Positions 50,487 through 59,562 of a stretch of 60,836 nt of DNA are shown here, piece by piece (the stretch's first letter is position 1; each line of letters opens with the position of its first letter). The position numbers and the translations under genes are program-made. Source of the stretch: Clostridia bacterium (lineage in GTDB: Bacteria; Bacillota; Clostridia; Christensenellales; Aristaeellaceae); the NCBI GenBank assembly GCA_017434775.1, contig JAFSGG010000042.1:1-60836 (forward strand), given 5' to 3'. The notes under the pieces are model-generated. The model searched no databases. It saw nothing but the letters and a program-made list of their open reading frames with translations, and had not been told where the DNA came from.

Positions 50487-52448
50487 TCAGGGAATTACAT
50501 TTTCGGTGATGGCAAAGAAAGCGGGTTTGGGCTGTACTTTACGATCAAACAGCAGGGGATACTTATTGGCTTTCCAACTCAAGTCATCCGTGACCCCCCA
50601 AACCTGCACGGCCAGAATGTCATCGGAATACTTGACAAACAGCTTCAGCAGGTTTTCATAACGTACAGCCTGATAATCGTGGCTCTGTTTCACGTTCTGA
50701 GAAATTTCGATATCCAGTTCGCTGATGCGCAGCTTCAGCCCTTTGTCGATAATGCGCTTCATGGCCCTTTCGATATCCCGTTCGGAAGGAGACGTGTTCT
50801 GCACCTGATAGTGCGCCTGGAAGCCGTAGCAATCGATATTGCCGTCTCCCACCAGTTTATCCAGCAGATTGCAGATGCCGGTGAGCTTGGGTTCATAAGG
50901 TGTGGAATAATCGTTATAGCACAGGATCATATCTTTCCGGGCATATTTGCGGGCAAATTCAAATGCTTTTTCCACATAGTCTTCGCCCACCACCTGCGTC
51001 CAGGTGCATTTGCGAAGACCCGTGCTGCCGTCGGCTACAGCTTCGTTTACCACGTCCCAGCTGACAATCAGGCCGGGATAGAGGCGTTCCGTTTCTTCCA
51101 GCACCAGTTTGATGTAGTTTTCCATGCGGGCCAGCATGACATCCCGGGAAACATAATCGTTACGGGAAAGATAACCCACACGGAAGAAGGTGTCAGGCGT
51201 CTGGGAATACCATACAAGCGTATGGCCATGCACTTTGATGCCGTTTTTGTAGCAATAATCCAGCAAGGGTTTGGCGGCGTCCAGATTAATGGCGACGGCG
51301 GTATCGTCTTCCTTCGCCAGGCGGCGGCTGGTAACAACGTCCAATACATAATCGGGCTTCAGTTCGTTGCCGGGGGTGAAGATGCCAAACTGGGAAGCGT
51401 AAAAGTCCATGCGTTCGGTATCAATGGCTTCAGACTGACCGATGGCCGTACCGAAATCGAAATAGGGGGCATATACTTCCTTCAGGGAAACAAGATTCGT
51501 GGGATATTCGATTTTGTTCAGATCCAGATAGAAATCCTTGATGGCAAAATCCATATTGCCCGCAGAGGTTTCCACGTAGAGAACATAATTATCATAGGGG
51601 CCGGGAGCATAAGTGCCGTCAATCACGGTCCATTCGCCCTGCTTGGCAGTGACCTTTACAATATTTTCATAGGATTCCGTGCCATTTTTTGAATGGGCGG
51701 CGGAAAGCATGAATTCGGCCGTGGCGCGATCGTCCTGCTTGACCAGCAAGGTCACGCGGTAAGACGTACCGGGGGTAAGATCAAAATCGCGGCCGGGGGA
51801 ATTCCAGGTGGCTTCGCGGCCGGTAATATACAGTGCATCTTCCTTGACTTCAATAGAAGCCGTGCCTGCACTGCGGGCATACCAGCCGTCGGTACCGGCG
51901 GAGAAATCGGATGCATAAGCCTGGAAGGAATCCGCTTCGGCTGCAGGAAGGTCGGATACGTGTTCCACATTGATTTTAATGTCATCAATATAGTAGTTTA
52001 CGCCCACAAGGGAAGCATCCGTCTTGAAACGGAGATTCTGAGGGGTGTTGACCGTAAAGGTATTGCTGATTTCCGTCCATTCTTTGGGGTTCACTTTCCC
52101 GGAAGCCAGCACGTCATAGTTGCCGCCTGCATAGCTGACGCTGATTTCACCGGCCGTTTCGCCTTCGTGATAGGCTTTGAAGGAGACGGTGACGGTATCA
52201 CCGGCAGCCAGCTTCAGGTTATTGTAGTTATAGTCGGCGGCGTCATAGTCATTGCTGGCGCGGCCGGTAACAGCCAAAGCATACTGGCCGGAAGCGGCGG
52301 TGTCATTGCGAACGGCGATGGTGCAGCTGCCGCTCTGGAAAAATCCGGGGTTGGAGCCGTCTTCAAAGTCAAAGACGGTTTCTTCTGCCATGGCGCAGCA
52401 TGTGAGAAGAGCCAGAATCAAAAGAGCCAGAAAGCATACCTTTTTCAT
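50487..52448 (-). CDS. Secreted GH10 endo-xylanase with N-terminal carbohydrate-binding modules
   Basis: This 653-residue protein has a signal peptide (cut near CCAMA, residue 21). Two beta-sandwich modules resembling CBM4_9/CBM22 xylan-binding domains follow (about 22-160 and 178-315), then a GH10 catalytic barrel from about residue 325. The acid/base is in SWDVVNEAV (Glu469) and the nucleophile in LRISELDIEI (Glu577). KVHGHTLVWYSQTP is also typical of the family. It cleaves internal beta-1,4 bonds of xylan outside the cell. There is no dockerin, sortase signal or SLH domain. AAGGAG precedes the ATG, with a consensus promoter upstream and a terminator downstream, so it is a single-gene unit. 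Confidence 0.95.
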   Translation of the reverse strand: MKKVCFLALLILALLTCCAMAEETVFDFEDGSNPGFFQSGSCTIAVRNDTAASGQYALAVTGRASNDYDAADYNYNNLKLAAGDTVTVSFKAYHEGETAGEISVSYAGGNYDVLASGKVNPKEWTEISNTFTVNTPQNLRFKTDASLVGVNYYIDDIKINVEHVSDLPAAEADSFQAYASDFSAGTDGWYARSAGTASIEVKEDALYITGREATWNSPGRDFDLTPGTSYRVTLLVKQDDRATAEFMLSAAHSKNGTESYENIVKVTAKQGEWTVIDGTYAPGPYDNYVLYVETSAGNMDFAIKDFYLDLNKIEYPTNLVSLKEVYAPYFDFGTAIGQSEAIDTERMDFYASQFGIFTPGNELKPDYVLDVVTSRRLAKEDDTAVAINLDAAKPLLDYCYKNGIKVHGHTLVWYSQTPDTFFRVGYLSRNDYVSRDVMLARMENYIKLVLEETERLYPGLIVSWDVVNEAVADGSTGLRKCTWTQVVGEDYVEKAFEFARKYARKDMILCYNDYSTPYEPKLTGICNLLDKLVGDGNIDCYGFQAHYQVQNTSPSERDIERAMKRIIDKGLKLRISELDIEISQNVKQSHDYQAVRYENLLKLFVKYSDDILAVQVWGVTDDLSWKANKYPLLFDRKVQPKPAFFAITENVIP

Positions 52449-52489
52449 TGCACAATACTCCTTTATATGGTATTGGATTGATTAAGTAC

Positions 52490-52519
52490 ATTATAAGGAA
52501 AAAGATGTTTTTTTGTCAA
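52490..52519 (-). promoter_or_regulatory. Sigma-A promoter of the xylanase gene
   Basis: On the minus strand, TTGACA (52514-52519), 18 bases and TATAAT (52490-52495). No obvious operator or cre-like site was recognised next to it. Confidence 0.8.
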
Positions 52520-52627
52520 TAGAGGACCTTCCGGTTCGTCGGAAATGACGAAATAATCACAATAAATGTGCAAAATATGGGACAAAAAGAGCTTCTAAAA
52601 AAGTGAAAGATTGTCAGGGAAAAATGC

Positions 52628-52655
52628 TTGACAAAGAATAAAAATGGTGTATAAT
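52628..52655 (+). promoter_or_regulatory. Sigma-A promoter of the ylxM-ffh operon
   Basis: TTGACA (52628-52633), 16 bases and TATAAT (52650-52655), 39 bases ahead of ylxM. Confidence 0.85.
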
Positions 52656-52694
52656 ATCCTTTGTGTCAAGCAGAATGGCTTGACGGGAGGGAAT

Positions 52695-53072
52695 ATGGAA
52701 CAGGAAAAGCGTACCCCCATGGAAAAAAAGGTATATCTTTCCTGGTATCTGGCATTTTACGGCCAAATGCTGACGGAAAATCAGCAGAAGATTGCCAGAC
52801 TCTATTTTGAAGAAGATTATTCCCTGGCCGAAATCGCACAGCAATTCTCCGTCAGCCGCCAGAGCATCCACGATACGGTGAACCGTGTGGAAAAGACACT
52901 CAATGATTTTGAAGAGAAGCTGGGCTTGGCGCGACGATTCCGGCAGCAGGAAGAGGGCTTGCGCAAATGCAGCGAGGTGCTGGAAAAAGTGGTTTCGGAT
53001 GAAGCTACAAAATCCCATCTTATCGAAGCCCGGTCCATTATAAACACATTGCTTGATCAGGAGGAAATGTAA
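52695..53072 (+). CDS. ylxM: YlxM-family SRP-associated helix-turn-helix protein
   Basis: This 125-residue protein has a sigma-70 region 4-like helix-turn-helix (QQKIARLYFEEDYSLAEIAQ, then SVSRQSIHDTVNRVEKTL). It is the YlxM/UPF0122 protein regularly encoded just before ffh, and is thought to take part in the signal recognition particle pathway. GGGAGG precedes the ATG. ffh starts on the base after its stop. Confidence 0.95.
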   Translation: MEQEKRTPMEKKVYLSWYLAFYGQMLTENQQKIARLYFEEDYSLAEIAQQFSVSRQSIHDTVNRVEKTLNDFEEKLGLARRFRQQEEGLRKCSEVLEKVVSDEATKSHLIEARSIINTLLDQEEM

Positions 53073-54404
53073 ATGGCATTTGAAGGCCTTTCGGATAAAC
53101 TTCAAAAGGCGTTTAAAAAGCTGACCGGCAAGGGTAAGCTGAATGAGCAGAACATCAAGGATGCCATGCGTGAAGTGCGGATGGCCCTGCTGGAAGCCGA
53201 CGTCAACTACCTGGTGGTAAAAGATTTTGTCAAGAAAGTTACGGAACGCTGCGTGGGCGCTGAAATTCTGGCCAATCTGAACGCCGGCCAGCAGGTGATC
53301 AAAATCGTCAACGAAGAATTGACGGCCTTGATGGGCGGAACCAACGCCAAACTCACCTGGTCCTCTTCCGTGCCCACGATTTACATGCTCTGCGGTTTAC
53401 AGGGCGCCGGTAAAACCACCATGGCGGCGAAGCTGGCCGGTTATCTGACCAAGCAGGGGAAGAAGCCCATGCTGGCGGCCTGTGATATTTATCGTCCTGC
53501 CGCCATCAAGCAGCTGCAGGTTGTGGGCGAACAGGTGAAGGTTCCCGTATTTGAAAAGGGTACCCAGAACCCGGTGAAAACCGCCCTGGAAGCCATTGAA
53601 TACGCCCGGTATTACGGCCGTGATGTGCTGATTATTGACACTGCCGGCCGTCTCCACATCGACGAAGGCCTGATGCAGGAACTGGAAGATGTGAAAAAGG
53701 CTGTCAAGCCGCAGGAAATCCTGCTGGTGGTGGATGCCATGACCGGTCAGGATGCTGTAAATGTGGCCAAATCCTTCAACGAAAAACTGTCCATCGACGG
53801 TGTGATCATCACCAAGCTGGACAGTGATACCCGTGGCGGTGCCGCCCTTTCTGTGCGTGCTGTAACGGGCAAGCCCATTAAATTCTCCGGTACCGGTGAA
53901 AAGCTGGGTGATATTGAACCCTTCCATCCCGAACGCATGGCCAGCCGAATCCTTGGCATGGGTGACGTGCTGACGCTGATCGAAAAAGCAGTGGAAAGCG
54001 CCGATCAGGAACTGGAAGAAAAGCTGAAGGGGAAGAAAAACCCGGCTGATTTTGACCTGAATGATTTTCTGGATCAGATGAAGCAGATCAAGAAAATGGG
54101 GCCGCTCAAGAATGTGCTGGGCATGCTGCCCGGCCTTGGCGCAAAGCTGAAGGATGTTGAAGTGGATGAAAATGCCATGAAAAAGCCGGAAGCCATTATC
54201 TGCTCCATGACCATGAAGGAACGCCGGAATCCTTCCATCCTCAACGCTTCCCGCAGAAAGCGCATTGCTGCCGGTGCTGGTGTGCAGGTGCAGGATGTGA
54301 ATGCTCTGATGCGTCAATTTGAACAGATGCAGAAGATGATGAAGCAAATGATGGGCAACAAAAAAGCGATGATGCGCTCCATGCGCAATATGAACATTCG
54401 CTGA
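53073..54404 (+). CDS. ffh: Signal recognition particle protein Ffh
   Basis: This 443-residue SRP54 GTPase delivers nascent membrane proteins to the receptor FtsY. It has an N domain, a G domain with P-loop GLQGAGKTT (108-116), [22 protein letters not shown] and GTGEK, and a methionine-rich M domain that binds 4.5S RNA and signal peptides ([18 protein letters not shown] at the end). It is translationally coupled to ylxM (TAAATG). No 4.5S RNA gene was recognised in the window. Confidence 0.98.
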   Translation: MAFEGLSDKLQKAFKKLTGKGKLNEQNIKDAMREVRMALLEADVNYLVVKDFVKKVTERCVGAEILANLNAGQQVIKIVNEELTALMGGTNAKLTWSSSVPTIYMLCGLQGAGKTTMAAKLAGYLTKQGKKPMLAACDIYRPAAIKQLQVVGEQVKVPVFEKGTQNPVKTALEAIEYARYYGRDVLIIDTAGRLHIDEGLMQELEDVKKAVKPQEILLVVDAMTGQDAVNVAKSFNEKLSIDGVIITKLDSDTRGGAALSVRAVTGKPIKFSGTGEKLGDIEPFHPERMASRILGMGDVLTLIEKAVESADQELEEKLKGKKNPADFDLNDFLDQMKQIKKMGPLKNVLGMLPGLGAKLKDVEVDENAMKKPEAIICSMTMKERRNPSILNASRRKRIAAGAGVQVQDVNALMRQFEQMQKMMKQMMGNKKAMMRSMRNMNIR

Positions 54405-54478
54405 TCAACTTATTACGCGGTTATCATAGCAAATATGATTACCATAGATTACAATCATTTTTCAGGAGGAACATTACC

Positions 54479-54727
54479 ATGGCTGTGAAAATTCGTCTCA
54501 AGAGAATGGGCATGAAGAAGCATCCCTTCTACCGCATCGTTGTGGCCGACTGCCGCTCCCCCCGTGATGGCCGTTTCATCGAAGAAATCGGTTACTATGA
54601 TCCCATGAAGCAGCCCGCTGAAATCAAGGTCAACAACGAAAAGGCCGTTGAATGGATGAAGAACGGCGCTCAGCCCACGGATACCGTGCGCATCCTGCTC
54701 AAGAAGAGCGGTGCTATCGAAGGCTAA
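54479..54727 (+). CDS. rpsP: 30S ribosomal protein S16
   Basis: This 82-residue protein has the S16 signature [20 protein letters not shown] and [28 protein letters not shown] precedes the ATG. It starts the ribosome-assembly part of the cluster, 74 bases after ffh. Confidence 0.98.
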   Translation: MAVKIRLKRMGMKKHPFYRIVVADCRSPRDGRFIEEIGYYDPMKQPAEIKVNNEKAVEWMKNGAQPTDTVRILLKKSGAIEG

Positions 54728-54761
54728 TAAGCCTCGCTTTTAAGCGAAGAAAGGGAAATCC

Positions 54762-54989
54762 ATGCGCGAACTGGTTCTGTTTCTGGCAAAGACGCTTGTG
54801 GACCAGCCCGATGCCGTGCAGGTGATGGAAACGGAAGGCCCCGAAGCCATCATTCTGGAACTGTCCGTAGCACAGGAAGATATGGGCAAGGTCATCGGCA
54901 AGCAAGGCCGCATTGCCAAAGCCATCCGTACGGTTGTAAAGGCCGCCACGGATAAGAACGCAAAGCCCGTCTTTGTGGAAATTCAGTAA
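54762..54989 (+). CDS. khpA: KH-domain RNA-binding protein KhpA (YlqC)
   Basis: This 75-residue protein has a single KH domain with the GxxG-type loop GKVIGKQGRIAKAIRTVVKA. KhpA acts with KhpB/Jag on small RNAs and cell envelope control in Firmicutes. It lies between rpsP and rimM, as is usual. A strong hairpin with a T run follows its stop, dividing it from rimM. Confidence 0.95.
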   Translation: MRELVLFLAKTLVDQPDAVQVMETEGPEAIILELSVAQEDMGKVIGKQGRIAKAIRTVVKAATDKNAKPVFVEIQ

Positions 54990-54994
54990 AATGA

Positions 54995-55033
54995 AAAAGC
55001 GGATAGCATCAAAAATTGCTGTCCGCTTTTTTC
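54995..55033 (+). terminator. Terminator-like hairpin between khpA and rimM
   Basis: AAAAGCGGATAGCA pairs with TGCTGTCCGCTTTT (one wobble) and is followed by more Ts. It lies inside an operon that is usually continuous, so it may attenuate rather than end transcription. Confidence 0.75.
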
Positions 55034-55051
55034 TGCAGAAAGGAATCCGAT

Positions 55052-55579
55052 ATGCTGTCTGAATATTTACTGATCGGCCAGGTGCTGAAGCCTCAGGGAA
55101 TCAAGGGCCTGGTGAAGGTGCGTCCGGATACGGACGATCCGGAACGGTATCTGGATCTGGATTATGTGTTTGTCAAAAAGGGCGAAGCATACGAAAAAGT
55201 GACGATTGAGGAAGTATCCGTGCGGGATGATGCGGTATACCTTCGTCTAAATGGCTGCAATGACCGGGATCTGGCCGAAAAGCAGCGGGATACCATGCTC
55301 TATATTGACCGGGCGAACGCCGTGGAACTGGCTGAAAACGAAACCTTCATCTGCGATCTGATTGACTGCGAAGTGAAAGACAGGCAGGGCAATGTTCTGG
55401 GGAAGATCAAGGACGTTCTTCAGCCTGGCGGCAATGACGTATATGTGGTAAAATGCAAGCAGGGTGAAATGCTGCTGCCGGCACTTTTGCACATCGTTAT
55501 TGACGTGCAAACAGCCCGGGGATTTGTTACCGTCGATGAAAGCCGGCTGCATGAAGTGGCTGTTTGCGACTGGGAGTAA
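55052..55579 (+). CDS. rimM: 16S rRNA processing protein RimM
   Basis: This 175-residue protein has the RimM N-terminal domain ([27 protein letters not shown]) and the C-terminal PRC-barrel with [18 protein letters not shown] and [12 protein letters not shown]. It assists 30S head assembly and binds S19. The ATG at 55052 has AGAAAGGAA upstream. trmD follows by 20 bases. Confidence 0.95.
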   Translation: MLSEYLLIGQVLKPQGIKGLVKVRPDTDDPERYLDLDYVFVKKGEAYEKVTIEEVSVRDDAVYLRLNGCNDRDLAEKQRDTMLYIDRANAVELAENETFICDLIDCEVKDRQGNVLGKIKDVLQPGGNDVYVVKCKQGEMLLPALLHIVIDVQTARGFVTVDESRLHEVAVCDWE

Positions 55580-55599
55580 AGAAAAATTGGAGAAGACAG

Positions 55600-56421
55600 A
55601 TGACCATTGATATTCTGACCGTCTTTCCGGAAATGTTTGATAGCGTGCTGAACACATCCATCATGGGCAGGGCACGGGAAAAGGGCCTGATCACCGTAGA
55701 AACCACGGATATCAGACCGTATTCTGTTATGAAACACAAAAATACGGACGATTATCCCTTTGGCGGCGGTGCAGGCATGCTCATGACACCGCAGCCCATT
55801 GCTGATGCCATCAAAGATGTGTGCAAAACACGCAATGTTCTGTGCATTGACGCTGCTGAACAAAAACAGAATACGGTTCAGAATGACAGAGAAAAGCGGA
55901 TGCTGCGTATTTATTTGTCTCCCAAAGGCGTGCCATTCACGCAAAGAGTGGCGGAGGAACTGGCAAAGGAAGAACATCTGCTGCTTTTGTGCGGCCATTA
56001 TGAGGGAGTGGACCAGCGGGTATTGGATAAATACATCGATATGGAAATTTCCCTGGGTGATTATGTGCTGACAGGCGGCGAACTGGGAGCCATGGTGATT
56101 GCAGACTGCGTAAGCCGGTTGATACCCGGCGTTCTGGGCAGCAGCGAAAGCGCGGAAGATGAAAGCTTTTCCGTGGCCGGATTACTGGAATATCCTCAAT
56201 ATACCCGTCCGAGAGAATTTGAAGGCATGGAAGTGCCGGAAGTACTGCTCGGCGGCGATCATGCAAAGATCAACAGATGGCGCAGAGAACAAGCTATTTT
56301 AACCACCCTTGAAAGACGTCCGGAAATGCTGAAAACCGCTGAACTGACAAAGAAAGAAAAAATCTGGTTGGACAGCGTGGTGGCTGAACGAGAAATCCAG
56401 AAGGATTCAGATAAACAGTAA
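55600..56421 (+). CDS. trmD: tRNA (guanine-N1-)-methyltransferase
   Basis: This 273-residue SPOUT-class enzyme makes m1G37 in tRNAs with G36. It has the knot motifs [14 protein letters not shown] and [14 protein letters not shown], and the early [13 protein letters not shown]. It is about 30 residues longer than the Bacillus protein, partly through an insert around residues 78-100 ([20 protein letters not shown]). The ATG at 55600 has GGAGA upstream. The usual next gene, rplS, is absent here. Confidence 0.96.
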   Translation: MTIDILTVFPEMFDSVLNTSIMGRAREKGLITVETTDIRPYSVMKHKNTDDYPFGGGAGMLMTPQPIADAIKDVCKTRNVLCIDAAEQKQNTVQNDREKRMLRIYLSPKGVPFTQRVAEELAKEEHLLLLCGHYEGVDQRVLDKYIDMEISLGDYVLTGGELGAMVIADCVSRLIPGVLGSSESAEDESFSVAGLLEYPQYTRPREFEGMEVPEVLLGGDHAKINRWRREQAILTTLERRPEMLKTAELTKKEKIWLDSVVAEREIQKDSDKQ

Positions 56422-56460
56422 CGGCTTTTTTAAATACAATAAAAATTCTTTGGAAATGGC

Positions 56461-56489
56461 TTGACAAAAAGCGCAAGGTACATTATAAT
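56461..56489 (+). promoter_or_regulatory. Consensus promoter of the tRNA-Leu gene
   Basis: TTGACA (56461-56466), 17 bases and TATAAT (56484-56489), a full-consensus sigma-A promoter 26 bases before the tRNA. Confidence 0.9.
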
Positions 56490-56514
56490 CCTATTTGCTG
56501 CCGAAAGGCACCGC

Positions 56515-56599
56515 GCGGTCGTGGCGGAATTGGCATACGCGCACGTTTGAGGGGCGTGTTCTTAACCGAGTACGGGTTCAAGTCCCGTCGACCGCACCA
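56515..56599 (+). tRNA. tRNA-Leu (anticodon GAG), CCA encoded
   Basis: Acceptor GCGGTCG pairs with CGACCGC, followed by ACCA. The D arm is GCG...CGC. The anticodon stem CACGT/GCGTG encloses the loop TTGAGGG, giving anticodon GAG, which reads CUC and CUU. A class II variable region of about 13 bases precedes the T arm ACGGG-TTCAAGT-CCCGT. All 85 bases fold without mismatch. Confidence 0.95.
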
Positions 56600-56640
56600 A
56601 AAGGGCATCATTGCTTGTACAAAGTGGTGGTGCTTTTTTT
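56600..56640 (+). terminator. Intrinsic terminator after tRNA-Leu
   Basis: GGCATCATT pairs (with wobbles) with AGTGGTGGTGC and is followed by a seven-T run that abuts the next promoter. Confidence 0.65.
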
Positions 56641-56641
56641 G

Positions 56642-56670
56642 TTGACAGGAGAATGCTTTTTTGATATATT
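56642..56670 (+). promoter_or_regulatory. Sigma-A promoter of the following secreted-protein gene
   Basis: TTGACA (56642-56647), 17 bases and TATATT (56665-56670), 28 bases ahead of the ATG. Confidence 0.8.
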
Positions 56671-56698
56671 TTTACAAAATATAAGAGAGGTTTAAAAA

Positions 56699-57340
56699 AT
56701 GAAAAAGCTTTCTGCTATGGTATTGTGCTTTTGTCTTTTCGTTTCTGTCCACGCATGCGCTGCAGAAATGATTGATTTTGAAAATGCATCGGTTGAAGAA
56801 ATGGAAATGTTTCTTTCGTTTATGGACGATGCCCAGGTGGATCTCGAAGAAAAAAAGAATAACCAAACAACCGAGGAAATGTGCGAAATTGCCATTGAAG
56901 AATTGAAAAATCACTGGGCAAAAGATAGATTTTTCACGCAAGAAACCACGGGGTATTTTCAGGTACTCCACACCAGGGTGATTTATCTGGATTCATCTTA
57001 CGAAAATGCAGCTTGTATAAAGAGTATAAAAGAAAATGAAAAGAATTCAGAAAAATTACTGGAGACATGCAAGAAGATTTTCAGCAATGAAAATGGTTCG
57101 CCCATGATTGCATTTGTTGAATGCGTATTGCTAACAGACTGTTATGGAACGGCGCCATATTATGTAAATATAACTATAAATAATTCAGTTGCATTCTATC
57201 AGGACGGCACAGTAGAGGTATTTGGAAAATCACCAATTGAATTGTTCAGATCGACAGCTTTTATTACGAATTACGATGGAATTATTCGTGAGATAACTGA
57301 TATGGGCAGCCAATACAACGAAATTTGCTATTTGAAGTAA
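56699..57340 (+). CDS. Secreted protein of unknown function
   Basis: This 213-residue protein has a signal peptide (MKKLSAMVLCFCLFVSVHACAA, possible lipobox VHAC). An acidic region rich in Glu and Met follows (ASVEEMEMFLSFMDDAQ), then a mixed domain with several cysteines. I recognise no family. The codons are richer in A and T than those of the surrounding genes, which may indicate acquisition or low expression. It sits alone between the tRNA-Leu terminator and its own terminator, with its own promoter. Confidence 0.75.
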   Translation: MKKLSAMVLCFCLFVSVHACAAEMIDFENASVEEMEMFLSFMDDAQVDLEEKKNNQTTEEMCEIAIEELKNHWAKDRFFTQETTGYFQVLHTRVIYLDSSYENAACIKSIKENEKNSEKLLETCKKIFSNENGSPMIAFVECVLLTDCYGTAPYYVNITINNSVAFYQDGTVEVFGKSPIELFRSTAFITNYDGIIREITDMGSQYNEICYLK

Positions 57341-57375
57341 AGTTTCTGTCAGATAACAAATGGTATAAAAAAGAC

Positions 57376-57404
57376 AAAACGCCGTTTTACAGCGGCGTTT
57401 TTTG
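57376..57404 (+). terminator. Intrinsic terminator after the secreted-protein gene
   Basis: The stem AAAACGCCG / CGGCGTTTT is followed by a T run. Confidence 0.85.
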
Positions 57405-57439
57405 CGTAAATTTTATTGGGAAAAGAACCAAAACGGGCT

Positions 57440-57468
57440 TTGCAGAACAATGAACTTTGTGCTATAAT
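57440..57468 (+). promoter_or_regulatory. Sigma-A promoter of the yicC operon
   Basis: TTGCAG (57440-57445), 17 bases and TATAAT (57463-57468), 27 bases ahead of yicC. Confidence 0.85.
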
Positions 57469-57495
57469 AATAAGGTTAAAAGGAGGCGTGTTTCT

Positions 57496-58380
57496 ATGCG
57501 AAGCATGACAGGTTACGGCCGGAAGCAGATACTGGTAGACGGCCGGGAATTGACGGTTGAAATCAAGACGGTGAATCACCGTTTTCTGGATATTGCATTT
57601 CGTTTGCCCCGGGCTTTTGCCTTTGCGGAAGACGGCATCCGCAAGCAGATGGGCGAGAGCCTGAAAAGAGGCCATGCCGATGTGAACATGACTTACCGCA
57701 ACAGCCGCTCCGATGCCCGGGAACTGGTATTGGACGAAGCGCTGGTGAATAAGTATGCGGATGCATACCGCAGGATTGGCCTTATGACGGGCTGCGAAGA
57801 AAAAGAACTTCTTGCCGGTATTTCTGCTTTCATTGCGGCGCAGCCGGATGTGCTGAACCTTTCCGTTTGCGAAGAAGATCAGGAAGCGGTGCAGGCGCTG
57901 ATCGGAGATACGCTGGCGGATGTGCTTGCTTCTGTTTGCAGCATGCGGGAAACGGAAGGGCAGGCTTTGAAGGAGGATCTTACATTCCATCTCAATCAGC
58001 TGGCAGCCATCCGGGATCAGATTGAAACGCTGGCGCCCAAGGTGCCGAAAGCCTATCAGGAAAAACTGCAGGCAAGGCTCGCAGAGCTTGGCGTAAAGGA
58101 AATCGATCCTGCCCGGCTGGCCCAGGAAGTGGCCCTGATGGCGGATCGCTGTGCTATTGATGAAGAATTATCCCGGCTTGTATCCCACATCGCTCAGATG
58201 CGTCAAACCATGGAGCAGGAAGGCGAAGTGGGAAGGCGGCTGGATTTTCTCACCCAGGAACTGAACCGGGAAGTGAATACCATCGGTTCCAAGGCATCGG
58301 ATGCGGAGATTGCAAAGCTTGTGGTTGCTGCAAAAAGCGAAATTGAAAAGATTCGCGAACAGGTGCAGAACGTGGAATGA
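57496..58380 (+). CDS. yicC: YicC/YloC-family endoribonuclease
   Basis: This 294-residue protein starts with the family signature MRSMTGYGR and contains VEIKTVNHRFLD. It ends with the DUF1732 region GRRLDFLTQELNREVNTIGSKASD. YicC-type proteins are RNases acting on small RNAs. AGGAGG precedes the ATG. It leads an operon that continues through gmk, rpoZ and coaBC. Confidence 0.95.
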   Translation: MRSMTGYGRKQILVDGRELTVEIKTVNHRFLDIAFRLPRAFAFAEDGIRKQMGESLKRGHADVNMTYRNSRSDARELVLDEALVNKYADAYRRIGLMTGCEEKELLAGISAFIAAQPDVLNLSVCEEDQEAVQALIGDTLADVLASVCSMRETEGQALKEDLTFHLNQLAAIRDQIETLAPKVPKAYQEKLQARLAELGVKEIDPARLAQEVALMADRCAIDEELSRLVSHIAQMRQTMEQEGEVGRRLDFLTQELNREVNTIGSKASDAEIAKLVVAAKSEIEKIREQVQNVE

Positions 58381-58395
58381 CGGAGGATAAACACC

Positions 58396-59529
58396 TTGGC
58401 TGAGACAAAAAAGCAGAAAAGCAAGAAGCAAATCATGGGTATTATCGTATGGTTTGCTTGCTGTATAGCGATAGGTGTTGCCCTTGGTATCACTTTAGCG
58501 AAAAGCAATGTGGAACTTTCCGATGAAATGTTGCTGTCTTGTTTTATCGGTTTTCTTGTGTGGATGTATCTGCACATTATTTTCCATGAAGGTGGGCATT
58601 TGATCTGCGGATTGTTAACCGGCTATTCCTTTGTCAGTTTCCGGGTTGGCAGTTTCATGTGGGAAAAACAGAAAGACGGAAAGGTGCATTTCTGCCGTTT
58701 TTCCTTGGTGGGAACCGGAGGCCAATGCTTGATGGGACCGCCGGAATACAAAGATGGAAAATTCCCTTATGTGCTGTATAATCTGGGCGGCGGATTGATG
58801 AATTTTCTGCTGGCAGCTGTCGGAATTGCTTTGTTGGTTATGCTGCCGATGGCAGAATGGCTGCAGGGGTTTCTAGGGGCTATGGCGTTTAATGGCATCT
58901 TTATCGGTGCCATGAATCTGATTCCCATCCGTAAACTGAATAATGATGGCAGCAATATCATGGAAATCAGTAAAAGTGCGGCGGCTAAACGGGCTTTCTG
59001 GCTTCAAATGCGGATGAACCAGGAAGCGGCAAAGGGCGTGCGCCTGAAGGATATGCCTGCAGAATGGTTTGAAACGATCACCGAAAACAGAAAGAAAATT
59101 ATGGTAACTTCTATCGATGTGTTTTCTGCCAACCGGATGATGGATCGGATGGAATTGGATGCGGCGGAAGAAAAAATGGTCCGCCTGATGAAAGAGGATT
59201 ATCTGGCCGGTATCTATAAAAGCCTGATGGTTTTTGAATTATCCTCATTGGAACTCCTCAAAGGCGAAAAGAGCGTTTACACTGATAAGACGGAAGAACC
59301 CAAATTGCAGCAATTTGAAAAGGCAATGAAAAAATTCCCCAGTATACTCCGCTGGCAATATATCAAAGCAAAAATATTGGACCAGAATGCTGAAAAAGCA
59401 GAAGAAATCCGAAAGACCTTTGATAACATGGCCCAAACATACCCCCATCCCTGTGAACTGGAATCCGAACGGCAACTGATGCAAATGGCGGATGAGAAAG
59501 CAAAATCCTTTTCATCCGAAACCCTTTGA
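58396..59529 (+). CDS. Membrane M50-like (site-2 protease type) metallopeptidase
   Basis: This 377-residue protein has several membrane segments in the first 170 residues and a zinc site HEGGH in IIFHEGGHLICGLLTGY (about residues 57-61). An NLIPIRKLNNDGSN segment resembles the second metal motif (N-x-P-x-x-x-x-D-G) of the M50 family. The C-terminal third is soluble, helical and tetratricopeptide-like. The substrate is unknown. Translation begins at TTG 58396, 9 bases after GGAGG; no suitable ATG exists. It takes the place where remA usually lies, between yicC and gmk. Confidence 0.85.
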   Translation: MAETKKQKSKKQIMGIIVWFACCIAIGVALGITLAKSNVELSDEMLLSCFIGFLVWMYLHIIFHEGGHLICGLLTGYSFVSFRVGSFMWEKQKDGKVHFCRFSLVGTGGQCLMGPPEYKDGKFPYVLYNLGGGLMNFLLAAVGIALLVMLPMAEWLQGFLGAMAFNGIFIGAMNLIPIRKLNNDGSNIMEISKSAAAKRAFWLQMRMNQEAAKGVRLKDMPAEWFETITENRKKIMVTSIDVFSANRMMDRMELDAAEEKMVRLMKEDYLAGIYKSLMVFELSSLELLKGEKSVYTDKTEEPKLQQFEKAMKKFPSILRWQYIKAKILDQNAEKAEEIRKTFDNMAQTYPHPCELESERQLMQMADEKAKSFSSETL

Positions 59530-59562
59530 ACATACACATAAGCACAGCAAAGGAGAACAACC

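Noticed and set aside
56495-56695. A 66-codon open frame
   Set aside because: It runs through the tRNA-Leu gene and its terminator.
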